DNA of 64,000 bases from Georgenia subflava (lineage in GTDB: Bacteria > Actinomycetota > Actinomycetes > Actinomycetales > Actinomycetaceae), in assembly GCF_009193155.1 (NCBI RefSeq), contig NZ_VUKD01000003.1, positions 620,001 through 684,000 on the forward strand, read 5' to 3'. The notes below the pieces were generated by a model that did not search any database, was not told where the DNA came from, and saw only the letters and a list, made by a program, of their open reading frames with translations. Numbering within the stretch: the stretch's first letter is position 1; every line of letters starts with the position of its first letter. Of this stretch, positions 36,359 through 45,510 are shown one piece after another. Both the position numbers and the translations under genes were made by a program.

Positions 36359-37378
36359 TCACCCGGCGAGGATGCGGGAGAGGTAGCGGGCCACGGCGCG
36401 CACGGCCGCCATGGTCCCGGGGTAGTCCATGCGGGTGGGGCCGAGCACACCCAGACGGGCGACGCCCTCCGACGTGCTGTCCCCACCGTAGGCGCTGGCC
36501 ACGATGGACGCCTCGACGAGGCCCTCGTGGTGGTTCTCGGCGCCGATGCGCACGGCGACGGCGTCGTCCTCCATCTCGGAGAAGAGGTTCAGCAGGACCA
36601 CCTGCTCCTCCAGCGCCTCGAGCACCGGGCCGATGGTCCGGGTGAAGTCGATGTCGGACCGGGCCAGGTTCGCCGTGCCGGCCATGACGATCCGCTCCTC
36701 GGACTCCATGCGGAGGGTGTCCGTCAGCTCGCCGGAGACGGCCTCGACAAGGGCGCGGTGCGTCGGGGGGAACTGCTGGGGCAGCTCGGAGAGCGGCCCG
36801 GTGATCATCGACAGCCGCCGGCCGGCGCACACCACGTTGAGGCGTGCGCGGAGCTCGGCGACCACGCCGGGGTCGATCTCGGCGGCGGTCTCGACGGTGC
36901 GCTGCTCCACCCGGCCGGCGTCGGTGATGATCACCACGAGAAGGCGCTGAGGGCTCAGCGGGACGAGCTCGAGGTGGCGCAGGGCCGAGCGGCGCAGCGA
37001 GGGGTACTGCACGACGGCGACCTGGTGGGTGAGCTGGGCGAGGAGGCGCACGGTGCGCTCGACGACGTCGTCGAGGTCCACCGCGTCGTCGAGGAGCACC
37101 TGGATGGCCCGCTTCTCGGCGGCCGAGAGCGGCTTGATGGTGCTGATCTGGTCGACGAAGGCCCGGTAGCCCTTGTCGGTGGGCACGCGCCCGGCCGAGG
37201 TGTGGGGCTGGGCGATGAAGCCGTGCTCCTCGAGGGCTGCCATGTCGTTGCGGATCGTGGCCGGCGAGACGCCCAGGGAGTGGCGCTCGACGAGCACGCG
37301 GGAGCCGACGGGCTCACGCGTTGCCACGTAGTCCTGCACGATCGCGCGCAGCACGTCGAGTCGACGGTCGTCACTCAC
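36359..37378 (-). CDS. hrcA: heat-inducible transcription repressor HrcA
   Basis: The protein has 339 residues from the GTG at 37378 ([18 protein letters not shown]), which has a GGGAGG SD. An N-terminal winged helix ([19 protein letters not shown]...[18 protein letters not shown]) is followed by the HrcA dimerisation/GAF-like region ending in [18 protein letters not shown]. It binds CIRCE operators, including its own at 37396-37422. GroEL is its usual co-factor. An in-frame start at 37435 would overlap the operator. Confidence 0.97.
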   Translation of the reverse strand: MSDDRRLDVLRAIVQDYVATREPVGSRVLVERHSLGVSPATIRNDMAALEEHGFIAQPHTSAGRVPTDKGYRAFVDQISTIKPLSAAEKRAIQVLLDDAVDLDDVVERTVRLLAQLTHQVAVVQYPSLRRSALRHLELVPLSPQRLLVVIITDAGRVEQRTVETAAEIDPGVVAELRARLNVVCAGRRLSMITGPLSELPQQFPPTHRALVEAVSGELTDTLRMESEERIVMAGTANLARSDIDFTRTIGPVLEALEEQVVLLNLFSEMEDDAVAVRIGAENHHEGLVEASIVASAYGGDSTSEGVARLGVLGPTRMDYPGTMAAVRAVARYLSRILAG

Positions 37379-37395
37379 TTGGGCCTCCTCCCGGG

Positions 37396-37422
37396 TCAGC
37401 ACTCTCAGGTCCCGAGTGCTAA
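37396..37422 (-). promoter_or_regulatory. CIRCE operator of hrcA-dnaJ
   Basis: On the minus strand the site reads TTAGCACTC, nine bases, then GAGTGCTGA. It differs from the consensus inverted repeat (TTAGCACTC-N9-GAGTGCTAA) at one base. A TAGGAT hexamer (37422-37427) abuts and overlaps the upstream arm and probably serves as the -10 box, so HrcA binding would block transcription. Confidence 0.95.
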
Positions 37423-37470
37423 TCCTACGCGCCACGGCCTCGCCTCGTCGGTGGCGGGGCCCACACTGCT

Positions 37471-37476
37471 TACCCT
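37471..37476 (+). promoter_or_regulatory. -10 hexamer of a leaderless promoter (DUF3097 gene)
   Basis: TACCCT lies 6 nt before the GTG at 37483. This promoter diverges from the hrcA promoter. Confidence 0.5.
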
Positions 37477-37482
37477 GCCAGG

Positions 37483-38370
37483 GTGAACGACCGCTACGGC
37501 TCCGACGTCCTGTCCACCGACCCGCACCGCACCGGCGCCTTCGCCCACCGCCCGACCGCCCGTGACCAGGGCGCCGAGCCAGGCCTCGTGGTGGAGGAGG
37601 TCCAGACCGGGTGGGTCGGCGCCGTGGTACGCGTGGAGAAGTCCGGCGGCATGCACGTGGTGGTCCTCGAGGACCGCCGGGGCCGCACCCGCACGTTCCC
37701 GCTCGGCCCCGGCTTCTGGGTGGACGGGAAGCCGGTGAACCTGACGGTGCCCGTGGCCGCGCCCGCGCGCCGCGGACCGACCACCGCCGGGGGCCGGAAG
37801 CTGACGGCGTCGGGGTCCCTGGCGGTCGCGCAGCAGCGTGCCCGGGTCGCCCGAGCCTCGCGCATCTGGGTCGAGGGACGTCACGACGCCGAGCTCGTCG
37901 AGCGCGTCTGGGGCGACGACCTGCGGGTCGAGGGCGTCGTCGTCGAGATGCTCGACGGCGTCGACAACCTCGAGTCGGTCCTGAACGACTTCCGGCCCGG
38001 TCCGACCCGGCGCGCCGGGGTGCTGGTGGACCACCTGGTGCCCGGGTCCAAGGAGTCGCGGATCGCCGCGAAGGTCACCGCCGGCGCAGGCGGGGCGCAC
38101 GTGCTCGTGCTCGGTCACCCGTACGTCGACGTGTGGCAGGCCGTGCGCCCCGAGCGCGTGGGAATGCGCCGCTGGCCCGACGTCCCGCGCGGCACCGACA
38201 TCAAGCACGGCACGCTCGAGGCGCTGGGGTGGCCGCACGCCGACCAGGCGGACATCGCGCGTGGCTGGAAGCGGATCCTCGGTCAGGTCCGCGACTACAA
38301 GGACCTCTCCCCCGCGCTGCTCGGCCGCATGGAGGAGCTCATCGACTTCGTCACCGCGGTGCCGGAGTAG
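37483..38370 (+). CDS. DUF3097 domain protein
   Basis: This 295-residue soluble protein is of a family conserved in actinobacteria. Marked blocks are [57 protein letters not shown] and [15 protein letters not shown]. The middle part resembles a TOPRIM-like fold (acidic E...DHLVPGSKE), which is inference. The mRNA is probably leaderless from a TACCCT box. It diverges from hrcA and converges on the Gln/Gly/Tyr-rich membrane protein, separated by a strong hairpin. No function is established. Confidence 0.9.
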   Translation: MNDRYGSDVLSTDPHRTGAFAHRPTARDQGAEPGLVVEEVQTGWVGAVVRVEKSGGMHVVVLEDRRGRTRTFPLGPGFWVDGKPVNLTVPVAAPARRGPTTAGGRKLTASGSLAVAQQRARVARASRIWVEGRHDAELVERVWGDDLRVEGVVVEMLDGVDNLESVLNDFRPGPTRRAGVLVDHLVPGSKESRIAAKVTAGAGGAHVLVLGHPYVDVWQAVRPERVGMRRWPDVPRGTDIKHGTLEALGWPHADQADIARGWKRILGQVRDYKDLSPALLGRMEELIDFVTAVPE

Positions 38371-38390
38371 GCCCTGCCCGTGCAGGGCAC

Positions 38391-38426
38391 GACGACGGGC
38401 CCGACCTCGTGGTCGGACCCGTCGTC
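38391..38426. terminator. hairpin between convergent genes
   Basis: The arms GACGACGGG-C-CCGAC (38391-38405) and GTCGG-A-CCCGTCGTC (38412-38426) pair with one mismatch around a 6-nt loop. There is no T-tract. It lies 20 nt after the DUF3097 stop and 12 nt after the convergent gene's stop, so it can act in both directions. Confidence 0.65.
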
Positions 38427-38437
38427 GGCCGCGCGAG

Positions 38438-39760
38438 TCAGTGGCTGGAGCCGGGCACCATGACCGGTCCGCCGGAGAGCTGGCGGTAGACGAACGCCGA
38501 GGCGATCAGGATCAGCGGCATGGCGACCAGGAGCCCGACGACCAGGGCGATGGCGCCCAGGATGGCGACGCCGATACCGGCCAGGATCAGCAGGATCGCC
38601 GTCCCGACGTGGTCCTTGACGAGGAGCACGCTCTGCTTGATGGACTCGATCGCCGAGAGGTTCCGGTCGACCGCGAAGTGCAGGTAGAAGATGCTCAGGA
38701 CGATGACGATGAGTCCGGGGATCACCAGGAGGATCAGTCCGACGGTGGTGGCGATGGACACGAGGATGCCGGCGAGGATCACGTGCAGCATGTTCGGGAC
38801 CCGCAGGAAGTCGCCGAGCTCGACCCTCTTGCCGTCCAGGACCCGCAGCGCGGCGTGGACCAGGGCGGCCCCGATGATGAGGTTGATGATCGTGAAGATG
38901 ATCCCGATCAGCTCGGCGGCCGGGTCGAAGCTGACCGCCATGAGGGAGTCGCCGGCCCGGAAGTTGGCCTCGCGGATGTTGCGCTCGATCGTCTGGCCGA
39001 TGGTTCCGACGACGAACAGGACGAGACCGGCCACGATCCACGGCCACGGGCTGGCCTTGAACCCCTGCCACGCGTAGCGGAACGCCTCGCCGACGGAAGC
39101 GGTGCGCTGCGGCGCGCCGTAGCCCGGCTGGCCGTAGCCGCCCTGGGCCGACACCGGCGGCGCGACCGGCGGGCCCTGCGGAGGCTGACCGTAGCCGCCC
39201 TGGTAGCCGGGCTGCTGCGCACCGTAGGCACCCTGACCCTGCGGCTGGCCGTACGCGCCCTGGCCGTAGCCGCCCTGGCCCGGCTGCTGCTGACCGTACG
39301 CACCCTGGCCGTAGCCGGCCTGCTGGCCGTAGCCAGGCTGCTGGCCGTAGCCAGGCTGCTGGCCGTAGCCAGGCTGCTGGCCGTAGCCAGGCTGCTGCTG
39401 CCCGTAGGTCGACGGCGCACCGTAGGTCGGCTGCTCGCCGTAGCCGCCCTGCCCCTGCTGCTGGCCGTAGCCGGCCTGCTGGCCGTAGCCGGACTGCTGG
39501 CCGTAGTCCGGCTGCTGCTGGCCGTAGGCCGACGGCGCACCGTAGGTCGGCGGCTCGCCGTACCCGGGCTGCGCCTGCTCGTCGGCCGACCCCTGCTCAC
39601 CGTCGGCGGGCGGCTGCCCGGGCTGCGGCTCCGCTGCGGCGGACTCCTGCGCCGGGTCCTCGCCGTTCGGACGCGGGGGCTGCTGTCCGGACGAGTCCTC
39701 CTGCGGGGACTGTCCGTCTGCGGGTTCGTCCGGGTTGAAGGGCGGCGGGCTCTGCGTCAC
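38438..39760 (-). CDS. membrane protein with long Gln/Tyr/Gly-rich N-terminal repeat region
   Basis: The protein has 440 residues. The first ~230 residues are a disordered Pro/Gln/Gly/Tyr-rich region with repeated YGQQ and QPGYGQ units. The C-terminal ~200 residues contain about five membrane helices ([76 protein letters not shown]), like glycerophosphodiester phosphodiesterase membrane domains or DUF4013-type proteins. The GTG at 39760 has a GAGGA SD. Function is unknown. The N-terminus is prion-like in composition and probably cytosolic. It stands alone between convergent DUF3097 and hemW. Confidence 0.85.
   Translation of the reverse strand: MTQSPPPFNPDEPADGQSPQEDSSGQQPPRPNGEDPAQESAAAEPQPGQPPADGEQGSADEQAQPGYGEPPTYGAPSAYGQQQPDYGQQSGYGQQAGYGQQQGQGGYGEQPTYGAPSTYGQQQPGYGQQPGYGQQPGYGQQPGYGQQAGYGQGAYGQQQPGQGGYGQGAYGQPQGQGAYGAQQPGYQGGYGQPPQGPPVAPPVSAQGGYGQPGYGAPQRTASVGEAFRYAWQGFKASPWPWIVAGLVLFVVGTIGQTIERNIREANFRAGDSLMAVSFDPAAELIGIIFTIINLIIGAALVHAALRVLDGKRVELGDFLRVPNMLHVILAGILVSIATTVGLILLVIPGLIVIVLSIFYLHFAVDRNLSAIESIKQSVLLVKDHVGTAILLILAGIGVAILGAIALVVGLLVAMPLILIASAFVYRQLSGGPVMVPGSSH
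39086..39568 (-). repeat. in-frame Tyr/Gly/Gln repeat region
   Basis: Residues ~65-225 are built from [10 protein letters not shown] and GYGQGAYGQ units. At DNA level, near-perfect 18-bp copies (QPGYGQ) run in tandem around 39320-39400. The period keeps the frame. Confidence 0.9.
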
Positions 39761-39855
39761 GTGGCGTCCTCTTCGATGTGGTCTCGGCGCCCGTAGTCAC
39801 GGGCCGCTCGAGCCCAGCCAACCGGAGGGTGCGGCGCGCGTCAACGACGCCACGC

Positions 39856-41133
39856 TCAGTCGGTCAGGGCACGCACCACCGCGTCGGCCAACAGCCTGCC
39901 CCGCAGCGTGAGAACCACCCGCCCGCGGCGGGCCGGGGCGAACTCGATGAGCCCCTGGCCGATCAGATCGGCGACGGCGGAGCGCTGCCGGTCCGGCACC
40001 CGACCGGTGCCGGGCTCCAGCTCGATCCCCTCGGCCAGCCGCACCCCCAGCATGATCCGCTCGAGCTCGCGGGTGGCGTCCTCGAGCCGCTCCCGGCCGG
40101 CGGCCGGGCTGAGCCCCTGCTCGAGCCGGAAGGCGTACGTGCGCGGGTGCTTGACGTTCCACCAGCGCACCCCGCCGACGTGGCTGTGCGCGCCGGGCCC
40201 CACGCCCCACCAGTCGTGCCCGCGCCAGTAGGACAGGTTGTGCCGGCTCGCGTGCCGCGGTGTGCCGCCCTGGTCCTGGGCGTCGGCCCGCGCGAAGTTG
40301 CTGACCTCGTACCAGCCGAGGCCGGCCGCGGTGAGCACCTCCTCGGCCAGCTCGTACTTGAGCGCCGCGTCGTCGTCGTCCGGCAGGGGCAGCTCGCCCC
40401 GGCGCACCTGCGCGCCCATCTTGGTCCCCGGCTCCACCACGAGCGCGTAGGCGGAGACGTGGTCCGGCTCCAGCGCGACGGCGGAGTCCAGGCTCCTGCG
40501 CCAGTCGGCGAGGCTCTCCCCCGGGGTGCCGTAGATGAGGTCGACCGAGACGTCGAGACCGGCCGCCCGCGCCCACCGCACGACGTCCGGCAGCCGGGCT
40601 GGGTCGTGGGTGCGGTCGAGCGTGGCCAGCACCTCGGGCACGGCGGACTGCATGCCGAAGGACACCCGCGTGAAGCCGGCCTCGGCGAGGGCCTCCAGGG
40701 CGGCGGCGTCGACCGAGTCGGGGTTCGCCTCGGTGGTGACCTCCGCGCCGTCCGCGAGGCCCCAGGTGGACCGGACGCCGTCGAGCATCCGCGCGAGGTC
40801 CGCCACCGGGAGCATGGTGGGGGTGCCGCCGCCGACGAAGACGGTGGCGACGTCGCGCGCGGGCATGCCGGCGGCGGCGAGCCGCGGGTCGGCCAGGACG
40901 CCGGCGGCGAGCTCGATCTCGCGCAGGGCCGTGTCCGCGTAGCTGTCGGCGTTCGCGCCGCCGCCGAGCTCGGCGTTGGTGTAGGTGTTGAAGTCGCAGT
41001 AGCCGCAGCGCACCCGGCAGAACGGCACGTGCAGGTAGACGCCGAGGTCGCGCTCGGCGGAACCCGCGGCGGCGGAGACTGGCAGGACGCCGTCGTCGGG
41101 GGGCGTCTCGCCGTCGGGAAGTGCGGGCGCCAC
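39856..41133 (-). CDS. hemW: radical SAM heme chaperone HemW
   Basis: The protein has 425 residues. Its radical SAM motif is CRVRCGYC (CxxxCxxC) in YLHVPFCRVRCGYCDFN, followed by VFVGGGTPTML and TEANPDSVD. The C-terminal HemN-like domain has SNFARADAQ and LSYWRGHDWWGVGPGAHSH. HemW binds heme and delivers it to client proteins; older names are oxygen-independent coproporphyrinogen oxidase-like. The lepA-MOSC-hemW genes are tightly spaced (2 nt from the MOSC stop) and co-transcribed; lepA-hemW linkage is common. Confidence 0.94.
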   Translation of the reverse strand: MAPALPDGETPPDDGVLPVSAAAGSAERDLGVYLHVPFCRVRCGYCDFNTYTNAELGGGANADSYADTALREIELAAGVLADPRLAAAGMPARDVATVFVGGGTPTMLPVADLARMLDGVRSTWGLADGAEVTTEANPDSVDAAALEALAEAGFTRVSFGMQSAVPEVLATLDRTHDPARLPDVVRWARAAGLDVSVDLIYGTPGESLADWRRSLDSAVALEPDHVSAYALVVEPGTKMGAQVRRGELPLPDDDDAALKYELAEEVLTAAGLGWYEVSNFARADAQDQGGTPRHASRHNLSYWRGHDWWGVGPGAHSHVGGVRWWNVKHPRTYAFRLEQGLSPAAGRERLEDATRELERIMLGVRLAEGIELEPGTGRVPDRQRSAVADLIGQGLIEFAPARRGRVVLTLRGRLLADAVVRALTD

Positions 41134-41135
41134 GG

Positions 41136-41783
41136 TTACTGCCCGCGGGCCGCGGCGCGGCCGACGTAGTCGCGCAGGTAGTCCGCCATGGTCCAGCCCG
41201 TGGCTCGCTCGTGCGCGAGCAGGGCGCGGGCGTCGGCCGGGTCCTGGCGCGTGAACCAGTCGCGCACGGTCACGCCGTGCCCGGGACGGTGGGTCACGGA
41301 GACCTCGTCGCCGGCCGTCACCTCACCGGTGGTGAGCACGCGGAGGTAGACCCCGGGGTGGGCCCGCTCGCTGAACCGCCGCACCCAGCCGTCCTGGTGC
41401 AGCCACCGCCCGAAGGTCGCGCAGGGCGTGCGGGGCCCGGTCACCTCGAGCTCGAGCGTCGGTCCGACCCGCCACCGCTCGCCGATCTCGGCGTCCTCCA
41501 CCACGGCGCCCGCGACGCGCAGGTTCTCCCCGAACCTGCCGGCCGGCACGTCCTCGCCGAGCTCGGCGGCCCAGTGGTCGGCCTCGGCCTGGGCGAAGGC
41601 GTACACGGCCTTCTCCGGGCCGCCGTGGTGCTTCCGGTCTGCCTGGACGTCGCCGTACAGGCCGTACGTGCCCACCTTCACCGGTCCGCTCACGGGTCGC
41701 TTGTCGATGGCGGTGACCCCGACGGTGCCGGCGTCGGGGTGCAGGTCGGCCACCCGGCACACGTGCGTGACGCGCGCGGTCAT
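41136..41783 (-). CDS. MOSC domain protein (YiiM-like)
   Basis: This 215-residue protein has a MOSC fold, the domain found at the end of molybdenum cofactor sulfurases. Conserved blocks are YGLYGDVQADRKHHGGPEKA, GRFGENLRVAG and RTPCATFGRW, which holds the single Cys expected to carry sulfur. The C-terminal three-helix extension (TRQDPADARALLAHERATG) is typical of YiiM. The ATG at 41783 shares one base with the lepA stop (TGATG). It probably acts in metabolism of molybdenum cofactor or reactive N-hydroxylated compounds; this is by family only. Confidence 0.9.
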   Translation of the reverse strand: MTARVTHVCRVADLHPDAGTVGVTAIDKRPVSGPVKVGTYGLYGDVQADRKHHGGPEKAVYAFAQAEADHWAAELGEDVPAGRFGENLRVAGAVVEDAEIGERWRVGPTLELEVTGPRTPCATFGRWLHQDGWVRRFSERAHPGVYLRVLTTGEVTAGDEVSVTHRPGHGVTVRDWFTRQDPADARALLAHERATGWTMADYLRDYVGRAAARGQ

Positions 41784-43642
41784 CACTTCTTTCCGGTGGG
41801 TGCGTCGGAGGTCAGCGCGGCGATGAACGCCTCCTGCGGGACCTCGACCCGGCCGATGTTCTTCATGCGCTTCTTGCCCTCCTTCTGCTTCTCCAGGAGC
41901 TTGCGCTTGCGGCTGATGTCGCCGCCGTAGCACTTGGCGAGCATGTCCTTGCGCAGGGCACGGATGGTCTCGCGGGCGATGACCCGCGCGCCGATGGCGG
42001 CCTGGATGGGGACCTCGAACTGCTGCCGCGGGATGAGCTCCTTGAGCTTCTCGGCCATCGTGACGCCGTAGCTGTACGCCTTGTCCCGGTGGACGATCGC
42101 GGAGAAGGCGTCGACGTGCTCGTGGTTGAGCAGGATGTCGACCTTCACCAGATCGGCCTCCTGCTCGCCCGAGGGCTCGTAGTCCAGCGACGCGTAGCCG
42201 CGGGTCTTGGACTTGAGCTGGTCGAAGAAGTCCCCGACGATCTCGGCGAGCGGGAGGGTGTAGCGCAGCTCCACCCGGTCCTGGGAGAGGTAGTCCATGC
42301 CGAGCAGGGAACCGCGCCGACCCTGGCACAGCTCCATGATGGCGCCGACGAACTCGCTCGGCGCAAGGATCGTCGAGCGGACGACCGGCTCGCTGATGGA
42401 GCTGATCTTGCCCTCGGGGAACTCGCTCGGGTTGGTCACCGGGATCGCGGTGCCGTCCTCGGTGACGACGTCGTAGGAGACGTTGGGCGCCGTCGAGATG
42501 AGCGAGAGGTCGAACTCGCGCTCGAGCCGCTCGCGCACGATCTCCAGGTGCAGCAGGCCGAGGAACCCGCAGCGGAACCCGAAGCCGAGGGCCACCGACG
42601 TCTCCGGCTCGTACACGAGCGCGGCGTCGTTGAGCTTGAGCTTGTCGAGGGCGTCGCGCAGCACCGGGTAGTCGGAGCCGTCGACGGGGTACAGCCCGGA
42701 GAACACCATGGGCTTGGGCTCGCGGTAGCCGCCCAGCGCCGCCTCGGCGGGCTTGGACAGGTTGGTGACCGTGTCTCCAACCTTGGACTGGCGCACGTCC
42801 TTCACGCCGGTGATGAGGTAGCCGACCTCCCCGACGCCGAGACCGTCGGACGGCTTCGGGTCCGGTGAGATCACGCCGATCTCGAGGAGCTCGTGCGAGG
42901 CGCGGGTCGACATCATCTGGATGCGCTCGCGCGGCGTGAGCTGTCCGTCGATCACCCGGACGTACGTGACCACGCCGCGGTAGGTGTCGTAGACGGAGTC
43001 GAAGATCATCGCCCGGGAGGGTGCGTCGGCGTCGCCAACGGGCGCCGGGACGTCCTGCACGATGCGGTCGAGGAGCTCGAGGACGCCCTCGCCGGTCTTG
43101 CCGGACACCCGCAGGCAGTCCTCCGGGTCGCCGCCGATGAGACCGGCGAGCTCCTCGGCGTACTTCTCCGGCTGGGCGGCGGGCAGGTCGATCTTGTTGA
43201 GCACGGGGATGATCGCCAGATCGTTCTCCATGGCCATGTACAGGTTGGCCAGGGTCTGGGCCTCGATGCCTTGCGCGGCGTCCACCAGGAGCACCGCGCC
43301 CTCGCACGCTGCCAGCGAGCGGTTCACCTCGTAGGAGAAGTCGACGTGCCCCGGGGTGTCGATCATGTTGAGCGCGTAGGCCTGCTCCTGGACCTGCCAG
43401 GGCATGCGCACGGCCTGGGACTTGATCGTGATGCCGCGCTCACGCTCGATGTCCATCCGGTCCAGGTACTGCGCACGCATCGCCCGGGCCTCGACCACGC
43501 CGGTGAGCTGGAGCATCCGGTCCGCCAGCGTCGACTTGCCGTGGTCGATGTGGGCGATGATGCAGAAGTTGCGCAGCAGCTCCGGCGGGGTCGCCGCCGG
43601 ACGGATCTGCGCGGCCTGGGCCGGGCCGGGGATGGGTGACAC
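41783..43642 (-). CDS. lepA: elongation factor 4 (LepA)
   Basis: The protein has 619 residues. GTPase motifs are [35 protein letters not shown] and [12 protein letters not shown]. It has domains II, III and V like EF-G, and a C-terminal domain ending [18 protein letters not shown] typical of LepA. The GTG at 43642 has a GAGGT SD. LepA aids ribosome function and biogenesis under stress. It is first in the lepA-MOSC-hemW operon. The 5' region upstream contains three tandem repeats. Confidence 0.97.
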   Translation of the reverse strand: MSPIPGPAQAAQIRPAATPPELLRNFCIIAHIDHGKSTLADRMLQLTGVVEARAMRAQYLDRMDIERERGITIKSQAVRMPWQVQEQAYALNMIDTPGHVDFSYEVNRSLAACEGAVLLVDAAQGIEAQTLANLYMAMENDLAIIPVLNKIDLPAAQPEKYAEELAGLIGGDPEDCLRVSGKTGEGVLELLDRIVQDVPAPVGDADAPSRAMIFDSVYDTYRGVVTYVRVIDGQLTPRERIQMMSTRASHELLEIGVISPDPKPSDGLGVGEVGYLITGVKDVRQSKVGDTVTNLSKPAEAALGGYREPKPMVFSGLYPVDGSDYPVLRDALDKLKLNDAALVYEPETSVALGFGFRCGFLGLLHLEIVRERLEREFDLSLISTAPNVSYDVVTEDGTAIPVTNPSEFPEGKISSISEPVVRSTILAPSEFVGAIMELCQGRRGSLLGMDYLSQDRVELRYTLPLAEIVGDFFDQLKSKTRGYASLDYEPSGEQEADLVKVDILLNHEHVDAFSAIVHRDKAYSYGVTMAEKLKELIPRQQFEVPIQAAIGARVIARETIRALRKDMLAKCYGGDISRKRKLLEKQKEGKKRMKNIGRVEVPQEAFIAALTSDAPTGKK

Positions 43643-43733
43643 TCAGCTACCTCGGGAGACGTGCGGTGCGCGTGGCGCACGGGAACGGAAGTCAGCCCCA
43701 TGGTCCCACGACGGGGGCCGGAGCGACGACGAC

Positions 43734-43807
43734 GGGTGTTCCACGGGTTCGCCCAGGGGCGGTGTTCCCGTGGTTCAGGGAGGGTGTTCCCCGTGTTCGC
43801 CCAGGGG
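43734..43807. repeat. intergenic tandem repeat, three copies of ~26 bp
   Basis: Copies lie at 43734-43759, 43760-43781 (shortened) and 43782-43807. The first and third match at 24 of 26 positions, core GGTGTTCC-CGGGTTCGCCCAGGGG. They sit between divergent lepA and a small membrane protein gene, so they overlap the promoter region of either. Confidence 0.85.
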
Positions 43808-43850
43808 GGAGCGCTCGTCCGCCGTCGGCGCATCGTGCGAACCTTCTTCC

Positions 43851-44429
43851 ATGACTGCGGCCGGCGACATGCTCAACCAGGTCGTTCCCACGCTGGTGCG
43901 TGTCGCGCGGCGTCCGGGCGCGGTGCTGCTGACGGCAGCCGGAGCCGGCCTGGCGATCTTCGCCCTGCTCGGCGTCCTCAACGGCATGACGGGCGCCGCG
44001 TGGACCGCCTGGATCCCGCTCGGCCTGGCGCTCTTGCTCGCGGTCCCCGTGCTCGTGCTCGCCGTGCGCCGGGAGCGCCTGCAGATCCAGACCGAGGGCC
44101 TCGAGCTGCACCGCTCCGTGGGCCCGGGCGCCGGCGAGGTGGTCGTGCTCGACGCCGACGGCTCCGACCCCACCCGCCGCGCGCTGCAGGACGAGGTCGA
44201 GACCCTCAACGCGGCCGTGGCCGAGGGCGCGGTGCGCACGGCGCGCTTCCTGCCACGCGTCGAGGCCGCCCAGCGTGCGGCGCGGGTCGCCGCGGGCGGC
44301 ACCGTCCACGCCCCCTACCTGCGGGACGACCTGCGCGTCACGATCGTGGCGCTGCTCGGCACGGTGGCCGCGATCCCGCTCTCGTTCGTCGGCGCGCTCG
44401 TCACGGCCGTGCTCCTGCTCGCCGGCTGA
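43851..44429 (+). CDS. two-to-three-helix membrane protein, unknown family
   Basis: The protein has 192 residues from the ATG at 43851. N-terminal helices LLTAAGAGLAIFALLGVL and WTAWIPLGLALLLAVPVLVLAV are followed by a cytosolic alpha-helical middle (residues ~75-150, Arg/Glu/Ala-rich) and a C-terminal helix VAAIPLSFVGALVTAVLLLAG. There is no SD and no clear leaderless -10, so the start is less certain. Family is not recognised; many actinobacteria carry small proteins of this layout. It diverges from lepA. Its stop codon begins a 15-bp tandem duplication. Confidence 0.75.
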   Translation: MTAAGDMLNQVVPTLVRVARRPGAVLLTAAGAGLAIFALLGVLNGMTGAAWTAWIPLGLALLLAVPVLVLAVRRERLQIQTEGLELHRSVGPGAGEVVVLDADGSDPTRRALQDEVETLNAAVAEGAVRTARFLPRVEAAQRAARVAAGGTVHAPYLRDDLRVTIVALLGTVAAIPLSFVGALVTAVLLLAG

Positions 44430-44456
44430 CGCGTCGCCGTCTGACGGGTCGCCGTC
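44427..44456 (+). repeat. 15-bp tandem duplication starting at a stop codon
   Basis: TGACGCGTCGCCGTC is followed directly by TGACGGGTCGCCGTC, one mismatch. The first TGA is the stop codon of the membrane protein gene. Confidence 0.7.
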
Positions 44457-44519
44457 CTGGGCGCGCGGCCCGAGCCGGATCCACCGGCGCACCGTCGGGC
44501 GGACGGGGACGTGCCCCGA

Positions 44520-44525
44520 TAGCGT
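44520..44525 (+). promoter_or_regulatory. -10 hexamer of a leaderless promoter (PemK-like gene)
   Basis: TAGCGT ends 8 nt before the ATG at 44534. Confidence 0.45.
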
Positions 44526-44533
44526 TGCGCGCC

Positions 44534-45145
44534 ATGAACAGCATCCTGCGCCGCGCGCTCGACATCGCCGGCCGAGCTGCCGCCGGGACCGCCCGCGAGC
44601 TCCGGCGTCGGCGCTCGGCCGGCGTGCCCGGGCGCGGCGGCCCGCGCCGCACCAGTCCCGACGCCGGCCGTCGCGGGGCGATCTCGCGGTCGGTCAGCTC
44701 GGGCGAGCAGCAGGTCGAGGCCGGCTCGCGGGACACGGTCGAGTACGACGTCGCCCGCATCGGCCTGCCGCAGATCGAGTACGCCCCCCGAGGGGACGAT
44801 CAGCCCGACCCCGGTGAGGTCGTCTGGACGTGGGTGCCCTACGACGACGACCCGACGCAGGGCAAGGACCGTCCGGTCCTCGTGCTCGCGCAGGAGGGCG
44901 CCGGCCTCGTCGTCGCGCAGATGACGTCGAAGGACCACGACGTCGACGCCGCCGACGAGGCTCGGTACGGCCGTCGCTGGATCGACGTCGGACCGGGCGC
45001 GTGGGACGCGCGGGGCCGCCCGAGCGAGGTCCGCCTGGACCGGCTGCTGTGGGTCGACCCCTCGGCCGTGCGCCGCGAGGGCGGCGCGCTCGACCGGGCG
45101 CGCTTCGACGAGGTCGCCGCCGCCCTGCGCGCCCAGCACGGCTGA
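44534..45145 (+). CDS. PemK/MazF-family protein without antitoxin partner
   Basis: The protein has 203 residues. The N-terminal ~75 residues are basic and disordered (Arg-rich). The C-terminal part fits PemK/MazF: PGEVVWTWVPYDDDPTQGKD, RPVLVLAQEGAGLVVAQMTS, then RLDRLLWVDPSAVRRE. MazF toxins are ribosome-independent RNases, while longer stand-alone actinobacterial members may have other roles. No small antitoxin gene is present on either side (the upstream neighbour is a membrane protein; rpsT is downstream). A probable leaderless start follows a TAGCGT box. Confidence in the family is moderate. Confidence 0.75.
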   Translation: MNSILRRALDIAGRAAAGTARELRRRRSAGVPGRGGPRRTSPDAGRRGAISRSVSSGEQQVEAGSRDTVEYDVARIGLPQIEYAPRGDDQPDPGEVVWTWVPYDDDPTQGKDRPVLVLAQEGAGLVVAQMTSKDHDVDAADEARYGRRWIDVGPGAWDARGRPSEVRLDRLLWVDPSAVRREGGALDRARFDEVAAALRAQHG

Positions 45146-45190
45146 GACGCCGCGGACCTGCGCCCCGTCACCGGTGACCCAGCCCCCGGA

Positions 45191-45260
45191 GAGCCGCCGT
45201 TCTAGAGCCGCGGTCCCATCGGAGAACCGCGGTCCCGTCGGAGCCGCCGTCCGACGTCGG
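45191..45260. repeat. short imperfect tandem repeats upstream of rpsT
   Basis: Four imperfect units of 14-20 bp have a GAGCCGC(G/C)GTCC-type core (45191-45204, 45205-45223, 45224-45240, 45241-45260). The 365-bp space 45146-45510 otherwise holds the rpsT leader hairpin and no gene. Confidence 0.65.
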
Positions 45261-45387
45261 TGCGGTCCTGGTTCGGAGCCGGCGCGTCCGGTCCCGGCAC
45301 GCACCCCGACGAGAGGTCCGTCACGTCGGTGCGGGGCTGCCGTAGCGACGGCCACGGCTGGTAGGGTGGTTGCTTGGGTTGCCGCCC

Positions 45388-45413
45388 GGTCGGTGGCGGC
45401 CCGGCCACCGACC
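45388..45413 (+). promoter_or_regulatory. rpsT leader hairpin
   Basis: GGTCGGTGGC (45388-45397) and GCCACCGACC (45404-45413) form a perfect 10-bp stem with a 6-nt loop, about 100 nt before rpsT. S20 represses its own mRNA in other bacteria, so this may be a regulatory element, although that is inference. Confidence 0.5.
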
Positions 45414-45510
45414 AACCACGCGGGTATCCCCACGCCCCAGTCCCGGTCGCGGCACATCCCTCACGACCGATGACAGATCGCTCAGGCGAACGCAAAGAGA
45501 GTGTCCATAC

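Noticed and set aside
43734-43807. LexA/SOS boxes in the repeats
   Set aside because: GAAC and GTTC half sites occur but not at the spacing of an actinobacterial SOS box, and neighbours are not SOS genes.
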